Shown here: positions 1 to 12,756 of the stretch, piece by piece
How positions within the stretch are numbered: the first letter of the stretch is position 1
How the letters are laid out: every line of letters begins with the position of its first letter
NCBI RefSeq assembly: GCF_015191005.1
Contig: NZ_CP040442.1
Span: forward strand, 3,472,001-3,536,000
Direction: 5' to 3'
Length of the DNA: 64,000 nt
DNA from: Kaistella flava (ex Peng et al. 2021)
Lineage (GTDB): Bacteria; Bacteroidota; Bacteroidia; Flavobacteriales; Weeksellaceae
Translations under genes and position numbers: made by a program
The notes under the pieces: model-generated
Told to the model about the DNA's origin: nothing
What the model saw: the letters and a program-made list of their open reading frames with translations, nothing else
The model's database searches: none

Positions 1-90
1 AAAATTATCGAAGACAAAAACCGAAATTCCGCCGGAACTTCGGCTCCTGCACAAGGTTTATTTTTAGTAGATGTCGGTTATAATTTTTAA
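1..90 (+). CDS. truA: tRNA pseudouridine synthase A, C-terminal tip (partial)
   Basis: Frame 1 is open from the first base to the TAA at 88-90. It encodes about 29 residues ending in RNSAGTSAPAQGLFLVDVGY-NF. The T/S-A-P-A-x-G-L-F-L-x-x-V-x-Y pattern is the normal C-terminus of TruA, which makes pseudouridine at positions 38-40 of tRNA anticodon stems. The rest of the gene lies outside the window. The next gene follows in the same direction about 90 bases later. The call rests only on this tail. Confidence 0.75.
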   Translation, partial: KIIEDKNRNSAGTSAPAQGLFLVDVGYNF

Positions 91-152
91 CCGTCAATCG
101 GTACAATATCAAAACTCAATCTCTACATTCCTTTCATCACTGCAAAATTCCG

Positions 153-160
153 TATTTTTG
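153..160 (+). promoter_or_regulatory. Bacteroidetes-type -7 promoter element
   Basis: TATTTTTG fits the TAnnTTTG element used by the primary sigma factor of Bacteroidota. It ends 21 bases before the ATG of the ABC transporter at 182, giving a leader of under 20 bases. No clear -33 TTG is seen. It also argues against the upstream in-frame ATG at 71, which lies before the promoter and overlaps truA. Confidence 0.5.
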
Positions 161-181
161 CAGAGGATTTTTAAATACAGT

Positions 182-1936
182 ATGAAGAAACAATCAACCT
201 GGGACATCATTAAACGGCTATTTGTAATCGGAATGAAATTTCGGTCATGGTTTATTGTTACGCTAATTATTTCCATCGTTTTGTCGATCATTTCTACTTA
301 TCGACCGTATTTGACGATGCAGATTGTAGATACAGACATTATTCAGCTTCGGGATAAAGGGTTGATGATGAAGCATATTTATGTTTTGGTCGCGTTGGTT
401 TTCGGTGAAACGATTTTGAATTTTTTCCTTGTTTATTTCTCCAACTTTATTTCGCAAAATGTGATTCGTGATATTCGCGAAAGATTATATCATAAACTTA
501 TTTATTTCCGAACTTCTTTCTTTGATAAAACTGCGATTGGACAATTGGTTACTCGTGCAGTTGGCGATGTAGAAACAATTGCCACGGTGTATACCGATGG
601 TTTCTTAATGGTTTTCGGCGATATTCTGCGCATCGTTTTCGTCTTGATTATGATGTTTCAGGTTGATGTTCACTTGAGTTATATTTCTTTGGTGATTCTT
701 CCTTTGATGGTTGTGATTACGCGTTTTTTCCAGAAACGTTTGAAGAAAGCTTTTGGTGACGAAAGAACCTGGACTTCGAATCAGAATTCATTTGTTCAGG
801 AACGACTTTCGGGAATGTCAATCGTACAAGTGTTTAACAGACAAAAAGCGGAATTTAAAAAGTTTGATGATATCAATATTACCTTAAAAGAAGCCTTGCT
901 GAAGACGGTTTTCATCTTCTCTTTATTCTTTCCGGTGGTTGAATTAATTTCGTCTTTATTTATAGGATTTATTCTTTTCTATGGAGGATTTATCACCATT
1001 AAAGCTGGAGCCGTTATCGCTTTCATTCAATATATTTCGATGCTGATTCGTCCGTTGCGACAAATTGCGGATCGTTTTAATAATATTCAAAGAGGAATTG
1101 TTGGTGCAGAAAGAGTTCTTGACGTGATGGATGAAGATTTTGCCATGCCGAATCACGGTACAATTGCCAAATCTCATTTCGAAGGAAAAATTGAATTTAA
1201 AAATGTTCATTTTTCTTATGATGAAAAACAGGAAGTTTTAAAAGGAATAAGTTTTAAAGTAAATCCTGGCGAAACCGTTGCCATTGTTGGTGCAACTGGT
1301 GCTGGAAAATCGACCATTATCAGTTTGATTACAAGATTGTATGATATTAATTCCGGTAAAATATTATTGGATGATGTTGATTTAAAAGATTATGAACTGT
1401 ATAATCTGAGAAGTCATATTGGCGTTGTTTTACAGGATGTGTTTTTATTCCACGGTAGTATTTTTGAAAATCTTGCTTTCGGTGATGAGTCTATTACTTT
1501 AGAAAAGATAAAAAGTATTGCCAAAGATATTGAAGTGGATGAATTTATAGAAAGTCTTCCTGGTGGTTATGATTACGTTGTTAGGGAAAGAGGTTCGTCT
1601 ATTTCTTTAGGACAAAGGCAATTATTATCATTCTTACGTGCTTATCTTTCTGATCCTAAAATTTTAATTCTTGATGAAGCGACTTCTTCTATTGACCACG
1701 AAAGTGAAAAGTTAATTCAAAGAGCTACCGAAAAAATTACGAAAAACCGAACTTCAATTATTATCGCACACCGACTTTCTACGATTGTTAATGCTGATAA
1801 GATCATTGTGATGGAGCACGGGAAAATTGTTGAAGAAGGAAAACATGATGAACTTCTTGAGAGAGGCGGCTATTATTCTACGTTGTACAAATCACAGTTG
1901 AAAGTAGAATTGACTAAATCTACGACAGATATTTAA
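182..1936 (+). CDS. ABC half-transporter (type I exporter, ATP-binding plus permease)
   Basis: A 584-residue fusion of a six-helix ABC exporter membrane domain (about residues 1-310) and a nucleotide-binding domain. Walker A GATGAGKS lies near residue 370, the signature is SLGQRQ, Walker B is ILILDEATSS near residue 497, and the switch histidine is in AHRLST. The family (MsbA/LmrA/multidrug type) pumps lipids or hydrophobic compounds out of the cytoplasm as a dimer; the substrate cannot be read from sequence. The signature SLGQR differs from canonical LSGGQ but is common in this subfamily. Start chosen at the ATG at 182 (MKKQSTWD) because an in-frame ATG at 71 overlaps truA and precedes the promoter element at 153. 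No partner half-transporter is adjacent, so a homodimer is likely. Confidence 0.9.
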   Translation: MKKQSTWDIIKRLFVIGMKFRSWFIVTLIISIVLSIISTYRPYLTMQIVDTDIIQLRDKGLMMKHIYVLVALVFGETILNFFLVYFSNFISQNVIRDIRERLYHKLIYFRTSFFDKTAIGQLVTRAVGDVETIATVYTDGFLMVFGDILRIVFVLIMMFQVDVHLSYISLVILPLMVVITRFFQKRLKKAFGDERTWTSNQNSFVQERLSGMSIVQVFNRQKAEFKKFDDINITLKEALLKTVFIFSLFFPVVELISSLFIGFILFYGGFITIKAGAVIAFIQYISMLIRPLRQIADRFNNIQRGIVGAERVLDVMDEDFAMPNHGTIAKSHFEGKIEFKNVHFSYDEKQEVLKGISFKVNPGETVAIVGATGAGKSTIISLITRLYDINSGKILLDDVDLKDYELYNLRSHIGVVLQDVFLFHGSIFENLAFGDESITLEKIKSIAKDIEVDEFIESLPGGYDYVVRERGSSISLGQRQLLSFLRAYLSDPKILILDEATSSIDHESEKLIQRATEKITKNRTSIIIAHRLSTIVNADKIIVMEHGKIVEEGKHDELLERGGYYSTLYKSQLKVELTKSTTDI

Positions 1937-2105
1937 AAATTTAATTAGGAGCGTGTTTAAAAATAATATTAACACATTACTTACATAAATTTAGTTTTTA
2001 TTTTGAAAACATCGAGAATATAAAGTTGAAAAACCCTCTATTTTCTTAACTTATTTGAACTTTCAGTATTGTTTTTTCCTAAAACTATGTGACTTTTGTG
2101 GTAAA

Positions 2106-2576
2106 TTATTTTTGAAGTCCGAAAGGTAGAATTTCCAAATCATTTTTCCAGTCATTATTAAATTTCTCATTTAAGTAATTAGAGACAATCTGATTATTTA
2201 AAGTTGCTGTTTTCGAAATTCCTGGTGAAATAACACAATTTTCGGTTTTCACTTTAACGCCGTATTTCTTTTCGAAGTCTGAATAATCGTTGGATACCAT
2301 TCCAAATACCACAAACGAAGCTTTATTTTCTTCTAGTAATAATTTAAAATTTTCTTCATTCGCATACGTTAGAAAATCATACTTATTGGTTTCAGATTGT
2401 TTGGAAGGTTTCATTTTATTTAAACCTTTGCTATAATTAGTCTTAACATTAATTTTCTGATCTGTTTGGTCTAAACTGGATGTAAGGTTATCTTGACTGG
2501 TATTATATCTTGTTTTGGTAGAACAGGAAAATAGAAAGAGTGCTGCAAATGCTGGAATAAATTTTAAAATGTTCAT
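2106..2576 (-). CDS. lipoprotein of unknown function
   Basis: A 156-residue protein with a lipoprotein signal peptide: a hydrophobic stretch at residues 7-17 followed by the lipobox LFLFSC with Cys18 as the lipidated residue. After a polar, Ser/Asn/Lys-rich linker (residues 19-60), a small C-terminal domain contains FEKKYGVKVKTENCVISP and ends NDLEILPFGLQK. I do not recognise a named function. Similar small lipoproteins occur in flavobacteria. It lies downstream of and co-directional with the dehydrogenase, but a terminator at about 2640-2666 separates them, so it is probably transcribed independently. Confidence 0.75.
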   Translation of the reverse strand: MNILKFIPAFAALFLFSCSTKTRYNTSQDNLTSSLDQTDQKINVKTNYSKGLNKMKPSKQSETNKYDFLTYANEENFKLLLEENKASFVVFGMVSNDYSDFEKKYGVKVKTENCVISPGISKTATLNNQIVSNYLNEKFNNDWKNDLEILPFGLQK

Positions 2577-2637
2577 AGTCCGGTTTCTAAGTAGAGTAGT
2601 AAGATTATAGAAAGTTAAATCTAATGTTTTTTAATCA

Positions 2638-2666
2638 TAAAAAATCCGCTCAAAAAATTGAACGGA
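2638..2666 (-). terminator. intrinsic terminator of the dehydrogenase gene
   Basis: On the minus strand a 9-base arm TCCGTTCAA pairs with TTGAGCGGA (one A/C mismatch) and is followed by a run of T. It begins about 28 bases past the dehydrogenase stop codon. Confidence 0.7.
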
Positions 2667-2693
2667 CTCTTATATATAAGTTTGAAATTAATT

Positions 2694-3980
2694 TTACTTC
2701 GCAACCACTGATCTAATATTGACAAACTCTTTCAACGCAAAGGTTGAAAGTTCAGTTCCATAACCTGAAGATTTTGCTCCACCAAACGGTAATCTTGGAT
2801 CAGAACTTGTCGCTTTATTAATGCTCACTGTTCCGGATTCCAAATTGTCAATGTAGAATTGTTGTCTTTTTTTATCTTTTGTCCAAACAGTATCAGATAA
2901 TCCAAACGGAATATCATTGGCTAATTTCACAGCTTGCTTGTCATCTTTTGCAATCATCACCATTCCAAGTGGTCCGAAAAGTTCTTCCTGCAAAATCGGA
3001 TTTCCAGCTTTTACTTTAATTAAACCGGGCACAAATTCATTCGGAGAAAGTCTTACCAACGGCAAAATAATTTCTGCTCCATATTTAAGCGCCTTGTTAT
3101 ATTGGTTTTCCAATTCATCTGCTAAATCCGGACGAGCCATTCCCGCCATATTCGTTTTCTTTTTCAAAGGATCACCAGCCACGAATTTCTGATATTCTTT
3201 AACGAAAATCGGAAGGAATTCTTTTTCTACATTTTTCTGAATGATGAATCTCTTCGCTGCGTTACAAGCTTGGCCACAATTCAATAATCTTGATTTTGCA
3301 CCTGCTACGGCTGCTGCTTCAAAATCGGCATCTTCCAAAACGATGAAAGCATCACTTCCACCTAATTCGAGTAAAGATTTTTTAATGTTTTTTCCGGCAA
3401 TCGAAGCAACTTCGCCACCAGCTTTTTCGCTACCGGTTAAACTTACTCCTCTAACAATAGGATTTTCTAAAACGTTTTTCACTTCATCGTGACCAATTTC
3501 TAAATTTTGGAAAATTCCTTTCGGGAATCCTGCTTCCAGGAAAACCTTCTCAATTGCATTTCCACTTCCGAAACAGATCGAAGCATGTTTCACCACAACT
3601 GTATTTCCCGCCAAAATTGCTGGAACCGCAAAACGAATCACTTGCCAAAAAGGAAAGTTCCAGGGCATAACTCCCAAAATAACTCCTTTCGGTACATAAT
3701 GGATTTCCGAAACTCTGAATTCAGTTTTTATCTGTTCCGGTTTCAAAATATTTTTAGCGTTGGCATAATAACGAACCATTAAAGCGCACTTGTTGACTTC
3801 AGCAATAGATTGCGTAATCGGTTTGTTCATTTCCTGAGTAATGATCTTTCCGAATTTCTCAGCATTCTCATCTAAAAGTTTTGCTAGGTTTTTCAAGAGT
3901 TGTTGTTTCTCTTTAAAAGGAACAGATTTCCAAGTATTAAAAGCTTTTTGAGAGATTTTTAATTTATTTTCGATATTCAT
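2694..3980 (-). CDS. NAD(P)-dependent succinate-semialdehyde-type aldehyde dehydrogenase
   Basis: A 428-residue member of the aldehyde dehydrogenase superfamily, full-length for the short bacterial succinate-semialdehyde dehydrogenase branch. Visible motifs are MPWNFPFWQ near residue 105, the Rossmann-type LTGSEKAGG near 182, the catalytic Glu205 in LLELGGSD and the nucleophile Cys239 in NCGQACNA. These enzymes oxidise an aldehyde to the acid with NAD(P)+; succinate semialdehyde is the usual substrate of this branch, but specificity is inferred. Start chosen at 3980 (MNIENKLK); a 16-residue upstream extension does not match the family. No GABA transaminase gene is nearby. Confidence 0.88.
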   Translation of the reverse strand: MNIENKLKISQKAFNTWKSVPFKEKQQLLKNLAKLLDENAEKFGKIITQEMNKPITQSIAEVNKCALMVRYYANAKNILKPEQIKTEFRVSEIHYVPKGVILGVMPWNFPFWQVIRFAVPAILAGNTVVVKHASICFGSGNAIEKVFLEAGFPKGIFQNLEIGHDEVKNVLENPIVRGVSLTGSEKAGGEVASIAGKNIKKSLLELGGSDAFIVLEDADFEAAAVAGAKSRLLNCGQACNAAKRFIIQKNVEKEFLPIFVKEYQKFVAGDPLKKKTNMAGMARPDLADELENQYNKALKYGAEIILPLVRLSPNEFVPGLIKVKAGNPILQEELFGPLGMVMIAKDDKQAVKLANDIPFGLSDTVWTKDKKRQQFYIDNLESGTVSINKATSSDPRLPFGGAKSSGYGTELSTFALKEFVNIRSVVAK

Positions 3981-4065
3981 TTTATTTGAATTTTTGACGT
4001 TGTATAGATCTATTAATATAGAACGCACCAGTGCAACAACAAGTCAATAGATTAATTAGAAACAA

Positions 4066-4073
4066 CAAATTTA
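4066..4073 (-). promoter_or_regulatory. possible -7 promoter element for the dehydrogenase
   Basis: The minus strand reads TAAATTTG, a full TAnnTTTG match, about 85 bases before the chosen start codon. The upstream -33 TTG is not at ideal spacing, so this is tentative. Confidence 0.4.
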
Positions 4074-4221
4074 AGAAAACAAGACAAATTAAAGGATTGA
4101 TGCGGACAATAATCGTCATTTGAAATAGTAAAATAGTTCCCTTACACCAATATGAACCGCAAATCTGATAAATGTCTTTATTAAAAACCTCAATAACTTT
4201 TGAATATCACAGAATTTTAAT

Positions 4222-4229
4222 TATTTTTG
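4222..4229 (+). promoter_or_regulatory. -7 promoter element of gcvH
   Basis: TATTTTTG matches TAnnTTTG and ends 18 bases before the gcvH ATG, giving a short leader. A TTG-like -33 is not evident. Confidence 0.5.
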
Positions 4230-4247
4230 AAGAATAAAATTATAAAA

Positions 4248-4625
4248 ATGAATTTACCAGGCGAATTAAAGTACACCAAAGACCACGAGTGGGTTAAGAT
4301 TGAAGGAAACACCGCAACCATCGGAATTACAGATTTCGCTCAAGGCGAATTAGGTGATATCGTTTTTGTAGATGTTGACTCTGTAGACGACGAACTTTCT
4401 GCAGGAGATGTTTTCGGAAGTGTAGAAGCAGTGAAAACAGTTTCAGACTTATTCTTGCCTTTAAGTGGAATCGTTTCAGCATTTAACTCAGAGCTGGAAG
4501 ATCAACCGGAACTTCTAAATACCGATCCTTACGGAAACGGATGGATTATTAAATTAGAAATCGCAGAAGGTGCAGATCATTCAGAACTCCTTTCAGCAGA
4601 AGAATACCAAGCATCTCTTGGATAA
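4248..4625 (+). CDS. gcvH: glycine cleavage system H protein
   Basis: A 125-residue lipoyl carrier protein, the normal length. Lys63 in GSVEAVKTVSDL is the lipoylation site. The N-terminal PGELKYTKDHEWVK and the C-terminal NTDPYGNGWIIKLE are family signatures. It shuttles the aminomethyl group between the P, T and L proteins of the glycine cleavage complex in the cytoplasm. The genes for P and T are not in the window. Start at the ATG at 4248; an in-frame TTG at 4227 lies inside the promoter element. The VanZ-like gene follows with a short overlap, so the two are probably co-transcribed. Confidence 0.95.
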   Translation: MNLPGELKYTKDHEWVKIEGNTATIGITDFAQGELGDIVFVDVDSVDDELSAGDVFGSVEAVKTVSDLFLPLSGIVSAFNSELEDQPELLNTDPYGNGWIIKLEIAEGADHSELLSAEEYQASLG

Positions 4626-4977
4626 AATCACAAAAATATTTCGTAAGATTTTGCCCATTTATTGGGCATTTCTTACTTTTATGCTGCTCAAGCCCGGCGT
4701 AGAAAATTTCGAATATGCGTTTATGTTCGAGGGAATAGACAAGGTTTTGCATTTATGCATCTTCACTTTTTTGGGATTCTCCTTTATTGCAGCTTTCCCA
4801 AAAATCAAGTTTTACTATTTCATTCAAATCATGATCTGCTACGGTTTACTCACCGAAATCCTGCAGGAAGAAATGCATTGGGGGCGTTCCTTAGAGTTCC
4901 TGGATTTAGTTGCAGACATTATCGGCGTCCTCATCGGCTACTTTATCTTCAAAAAATTACAGCGTACTATTATATAG
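4618..4977 (+). CDS. VanZ-like small membrane protein
   Basis: About 119 residues with three to four membrane helices. The C-terminal LLTEILQEEMHWGRSLEFLDLVADIIGVLIGY carries the E-x-x-Q and D-x-x-x-(N/D)-x-x-G pattern of VanZ-like proteins. Family members occur in many bacteria; VanZ gives low-level teicoplanin resistance, but most homologues have no known role. Start codon uncertain: there is no good ATG. I chose the TTG at 4618 (8-base overlap with gcvH); a GTG at 4570 would add 16 residues and overlap gcvH by 56 bases. Degenerate copies of the 3' end of this gene lie at 12021 and 19184. Confidence 0.75.
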   Translation: MDKITKIFRKILPIYWAFLTFMLLKPGVENFEYAFMFEGIDKVLHLCIFTFLGFSFIAAFPKIKFYYFIQIMICYGLLTEILQEEMHWGRSLEFLDLVADIIGVLIGYFIFKKLQRTII

Positions 4978-5039
4978 TGCGTTTTTTTATTTTCTTGGGC
5001 GATTTCCCGCCTGGCTTACAAAAGTGCTGCATGATTTTC

Positions 5040-5155
5040 CCTCGCTTGGGGACCGGGCTATCCGTTACAATTCCTCGCGCCTTGGCTAAATCCTGCGCTT
5101 GCTGTGGGATTTCCACTACTATCCCTATCGCAAAAGGGATCTTTAAATATAAAGT
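5040..5155 (-). repeat. interspersed palindromic element, copy C (divergent)
   Basis: Read on the minus strand it runs GGGATAGTAGTGGAAATCC, then a variable hairpin-like centre, then TTGTAACGGATAGCCCGG. This parallels two better copies at 26358 and 46340, which run GATnGnAGCGGCATCC, hairpin, TATAGCGGAtAGCGGGAC. It lies just downstream of the VanZ-like gene and ahead of the rRNA promoters. No coding potential is evident. I infer a lineage-specific intergenic repeat; its function, if any, is unknown. Confidence 0.5.
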
Positions 5156-5241
5156 GGATAACTTTATAAGGGTGTATTGTTCTATAAGTCATGTTATTGG
5201 AATGAGATTTTGTTCAATATTAATAAAACTTCACAAAAGAG

Positions 5242-5540
5242 TTGCGAGATCAACTGAGTCAGTCTACATTTGCACCACTCTAAAAAACAGAGTAGCGAAG
5301 TAGAACAGTTGAGTTAATATATAAGTAAGAATAGAGGGATTAAATTTCTTTTATGATTATTAAAATAAAAGCTTGCAAATTAAGAAAAACTTCTTATCTT
5401 TGCAATCCCAAATCGAGAGAGCTGGGGAGCGAAGTAGGAGGAGATTGAATGATAAGAAAAGGAGATTTAATGGTAACTTAAAATACTTTTAAAATTCCAA
5501 GAAAAACATTTGGTCAATTAGAAAAAACTTTATACTTTTG
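5242..5540 (+). promoter_or_regulatory. three stacked promoters of rRNA operon 1
   Basis: Three full -33/-7 pairs face the 16S gene. P0 is TTG at 5242-5244, a 20-base spacer, then TACATTTG at 5265-5272. P1 is TTG at 5373-5375, a 19-base spacer, then TATCTTTG at 5395-5402. P2 is TTTG at 5509-5512, a 20-base spacer, then TACTTTTG at 5533-5540. All three are conserved in position and sequence ahead of operons 2 and 3 although the DNA around them differs, which supports function. The rest of 4978-5680 holds the palindromic element and leader. Confidence 0.75.
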
Positions 5541-5600
5541 CACTCGCAATTCGGGACCAACGACAGAAAGAGTTCCTGGATATACGCGAAAAGAACAATA

Positions 5601-5612
5601 GATCATTGACAT
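5601..5612 (+). promoter_or_regulatory. box A-like leader element before 16S
   Basis: GATCATTGACAT lies about 70 bases before the 16S gene and occurs again, identical, at 7898-7909 before the 23S gene. The same pair is present in operon 2 (12817-12828, 15110-15121) and operon 3 (19985-19996, 22276-22287). Its two placements, one per large rRNA, match where antitermination box A sites sit in other bacteria. A role in binding NusB/NusE is inferred. Confidence 0.5.
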
Positions 5613-5680
5613 ACAAATAACAACCAAAAAAGTAAGGAAAAACTAAAAGCGATTATAACTTTGAGTGAGTCAGACAAACA

Positions 5681-7197
<1,517 letters not shown>

Positions 7198-7407
7198 TTG
7201 AGACTCTTCGTTAGGAGAGTATAAACAAACAACACGATACGCAAGTATCAGAGCACTTGCTCAGAGTTAGCTTTTAGTTTTTCTTTATTTGGTTGATATT
7301 TATAAAAAACATACCCACTAGGATTAGTAATCAGGGAAGGAGATAGAGTATGAGGGAGGAATTCAGTAATAATATTGCTAATTACTCATTACCCATTACT
7401 CATTGAG

Positions 7408-7481
7408 AGTCTCGTAGCTCAGCTGGTTAGAGCGCTACACTGATAATGTAGAGGTCGGCAGTTCGAGCCTGCCCGAGACTA
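7408..7481 (+). tRNA. tRNA-Ile (GAT), operon 1
   Basis: A 74-base cloverleaf. The acceptor stem AGTCTCG pairs with CGAGACT, the anticodon loop CTGATAA gives anticodon GAT, and the T loop is TTCGAGC. CCA is not encoded. It lies in the 16S-23S spacer, the usual site for tRNA-Ile. Confidence 0.97.
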
Positions 7482-7575
7482 CTAATAATAAGACGGGAGA
7501 TCAATAGATAAGAGATGATAGACGAGTAAAAAGTCTCAAATCTCCCATCTGAAAATCTCTAAGTCTCACACTAGC

Positions 7576-7649
7576 GGGGAATTAGCTCAGTTGGCTAGAG
7601 CGCCTGCCTTGCACGCAGGAGGTCAAGGGTTCGACTCCCTTATTCTCCA
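7576..7649 (+). tRNA. tRNA-Ala (TGC), operon 1
   Basis: A 74-base cloverleaf. The acceptor GGGGAAT pairs with ATTCTCC with one G-U pair, and the anticodon loop CTTGCAC gives TGC. CCA is not encoded. The 94 bases between it and tRNA-Ile form an imperfect hairpin rich in AGAT/AGAC words. Confidence 0.97.
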
Positions 7650-7897
7650 CAGAGTTATAGTGATATAACGAGAACAAGTTACAGCAATGTAGCGACAAGC
7701 TTCTTAAAAGAAGCAAGCACAGAAGATATTTACATTTAGAGATTTAAGAATGATGCCAGAGGAGGCAGAACGGACTGGATAACCAGGAAGTTTAATAGGA
7801 TCGAGACCTATATATTCACAGTTTTGAGAGACTGATTTAAAAGTTACGGAAAGAGCCAAAAACAATTTCTGTTCATCAGTTCGACAAGAAGATTTAA

Positions 7898-7909
7898 GAT
7901 CATTGACAT
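7898..7909 (+). promoter_or_regulatory. box A-like element before 23S
   Basis: GATCATTGACAT, identical to the element ahead of 16S. It lies about 115 bases before the 23S gene in the spacer, after tRNA-Ala. Two small hairpins with TTTCG or TTCG loops (around 7940-7955 and 7979-7992) follow before the 23S start. CACAAAGAG at about 7925 can pair with CTCTTTGTG at about 10820, closing the 23S processing stem. Confidence 0.45.
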
Positions 7910-8022
7910 TAACGATAAAAACATCACAAAGAGAAACCGAGCACTTTCGAGTGCCGAGTTTAAATAAAACTAGTTTAACACTTCGGTGTTAGACAAACAA
8001 ACTGAACTAATATATTATTAGG

Positions 8023-10786
<2,764 letters not shown>

Positions 10787-10831
10787 TAATTAAGGTACTC
10801 GACAGTGCAACAAGGTTTGCTCTTTGTGATA

Positions 10832-11292
<461 letters not shown>

Positions 11293-11319
11293 TTTTAAAC
11301 CGCCTCGGCGGAGAACAAG

Positions 11320-11348
11320 CCTCATACATTTATTTGTATGAGGTTTTT
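11320..11348 (+). terminator. terminator of rRNA operon 1
   Basis: A 9-bp stem CCTCATACA/TGTATGAGG with a 6-base loop is followed by TTTTT. It lies 28 bases after the 5S gene. Confidence 0.85.
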
Positions 11349-12459
11349 GTGTGCAAAATCTAAAAAGACGAACGATAATAGACGGATAGATGATAGACTA
11401 ATAGACGCGAGACAAAGAAATGATCAAAACAAAACTTCGGAATCAAGCGTAAAAACTTGGTGACTAGGCAATATTTTAAGTTAATCTATTGATAAAAATC
11501 AATCAAACGTTTATCAATGAATTATCATATTCCAAACTTGAGGAAAATATCATAGAGTTTAAGGTAGCAATTAATGAAATGATCGTGTAGAAATTCCTTG
11601 ATTAAGATAAGCTGGAAATATAGGCTACATTTGTTAATCTTAAATTCCTATTTCAACTCTAGTTTCTTTCAATTATAAAAGCTGTAAAAACTTTAGCATA
11701 TTAAAAGTTGGTAACGACTATCTTTTAAAAACAGTAATCCCGTTATTTTTTTTAAATCACAATCACAATCACCTAATAGCGTTTTAAAGTTTCCATTTCC
11801 GAGTGATATCTTAATTTTCTTCACTTCTTAATCCAGATCTTAATGTTGAAAATATTTCAGTTTGAAGCATTTTTATCGATTTAAGATATTTTCTTTTTAC
11901 GTAAGGTTTGTAAACTAATTTGTAATTGATATCTGAACCTTCCATAAATACAGATCAAGATATTACCTTTACAATTATTCTTACTTCCAAAAACGAATGA
12001 ACCACTAGAGCTTATCTTATCTGCTCACCGAAATTCTCCAGGAAGAAATGTACTGTTGTTTCGTAGAAGATTTTGATTTAGTTATAGACATTATCAGCGT
12101 CCTTCATCGGTTAGTTTATCTTTAAAAATTACGGCGTACCATTATATTAAGTATTCTTCTATTTTCCTTAGGCGTTTCCTTTCCATACTTAGGAACTTTC
12201 TACATCATTTTCCCGGCGCTAAAGTTGAGCACTTCCGTTTCAATTCCATGTCTTCTTTATAACGAGCCAAGAACTACTCAGCACTAAACCTTAATTTTAC
12301 AGCTATCTTTTACTTCAGTTACAACCGCGTTGTTAGTTTAATGCACCTAAATAAAGTATAATCAGATAAAGTGGATAACTCTGAAATAGGCACATTTAAT
12401 TATTAATCAATAAGTTAAAGTATTACTTATGCACATTTTAAAAATAGATTGGTAATAAG
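11349..12459. other. spacer between rRNA operons 1 and 2, no intact gene
   Basis: AT-rich DNA with no coding region. It starts with a purine-rich patch of GATAATAGAC-type words. From about 11800 it has a post-5S segment (CTTAATnTTCTTnACTnnTTAATC and following) also seen degenerate at 18485 and 25572. It then has the vanZ-like fossil at 12021-12150 and a decayed copy of the DNA that follows vanZ at 4978-5060. These parts appear in the order expected if the unit vanZ tail-rRNA operon-flank was tandemly duplicated and then decayed. Confidence 0.7.
12021..12150 (+). pseudogene. fossil of the VanZ-like gene 3' end, copy 1
   Basis: The translation reads LLTEILQEEM, then a scrambled part, then DFDLVIDIISVL, a stop, and KLRRTII. 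This parallels the intact VanZ-like C-terminus at 4846-4977 (LLTEILQEEM ... LDLVADIIGVL ... KLQRTII). It has substitutions and small indels and no 5' part, so it is not a gene. It marks the left edge of the duplicated rRNA unit. Confidence 0.85.
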
Positions 12460-12756
12460 TTGCGAGATCAGTTGAGTCAGTCTACATTTGCACCACTCTA
12501 AAAAACAGAGTAGCGAAGTAGAACAGTTGAGTTAATATATAAGTAAGAATAGAGGGAATAAAATTCTTTTATACTTATTAAAATAAAAGCTTGCAAATTA
12601 AGAAAAACTTCTTATCTTTGCAATCCCAAATCGAGAGAGATGGGGAGCGAAGTAGGATAAGATTAAATGATAAGAGAAGGAGATTAATGGTAACTTAAAA
12701 TACTTTTAAAATTCTTCAAAAACATTTGGTCAATTAGAAAAAACTTTATACTTTTG
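12460..12756 (+). promoter_or_regulatory. three stacked promoters of rRNA operon 2
   Basis: P0 is TTG at 12460-12462 and TACATTTG at 12483-12490. P1 is TTG at 12591-12593 and TATCTTTG at 12613-12620. P2 is TTTG at 12725-12728 and TACTTTTG at 12749-12756. Spacers are 20, 19 and 20 bases as in operon 1. The DNA just upstream of P0 is unrelated to that of operon 1, while promoters are kept. Confidence 0.75.

Noticed and set aside
71..181. N-terminal extension of the ABC transporter to the ATG at 71
   Set aside because: It overlaps the end of truA, starts before the only promoter element and adds residues unlike the family.
4570..4617. GTG start for the VanZ-like protein deep inside gcvH
   Set aside because: It would overlap gcvH by 56 bases and add a polar N-terminus; the TTG at 4618 fits the family length better, although neither is proven.
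4662..5303. A 213-codon plus-strand frame overlapping the VanZ-like gene and running to the first rRNA promoter
   Set aside because: It is out of frame with the clear VanZ-like protein, has an arginine-rich random composition in its second half and crosses the palindromic element and promoter P0.
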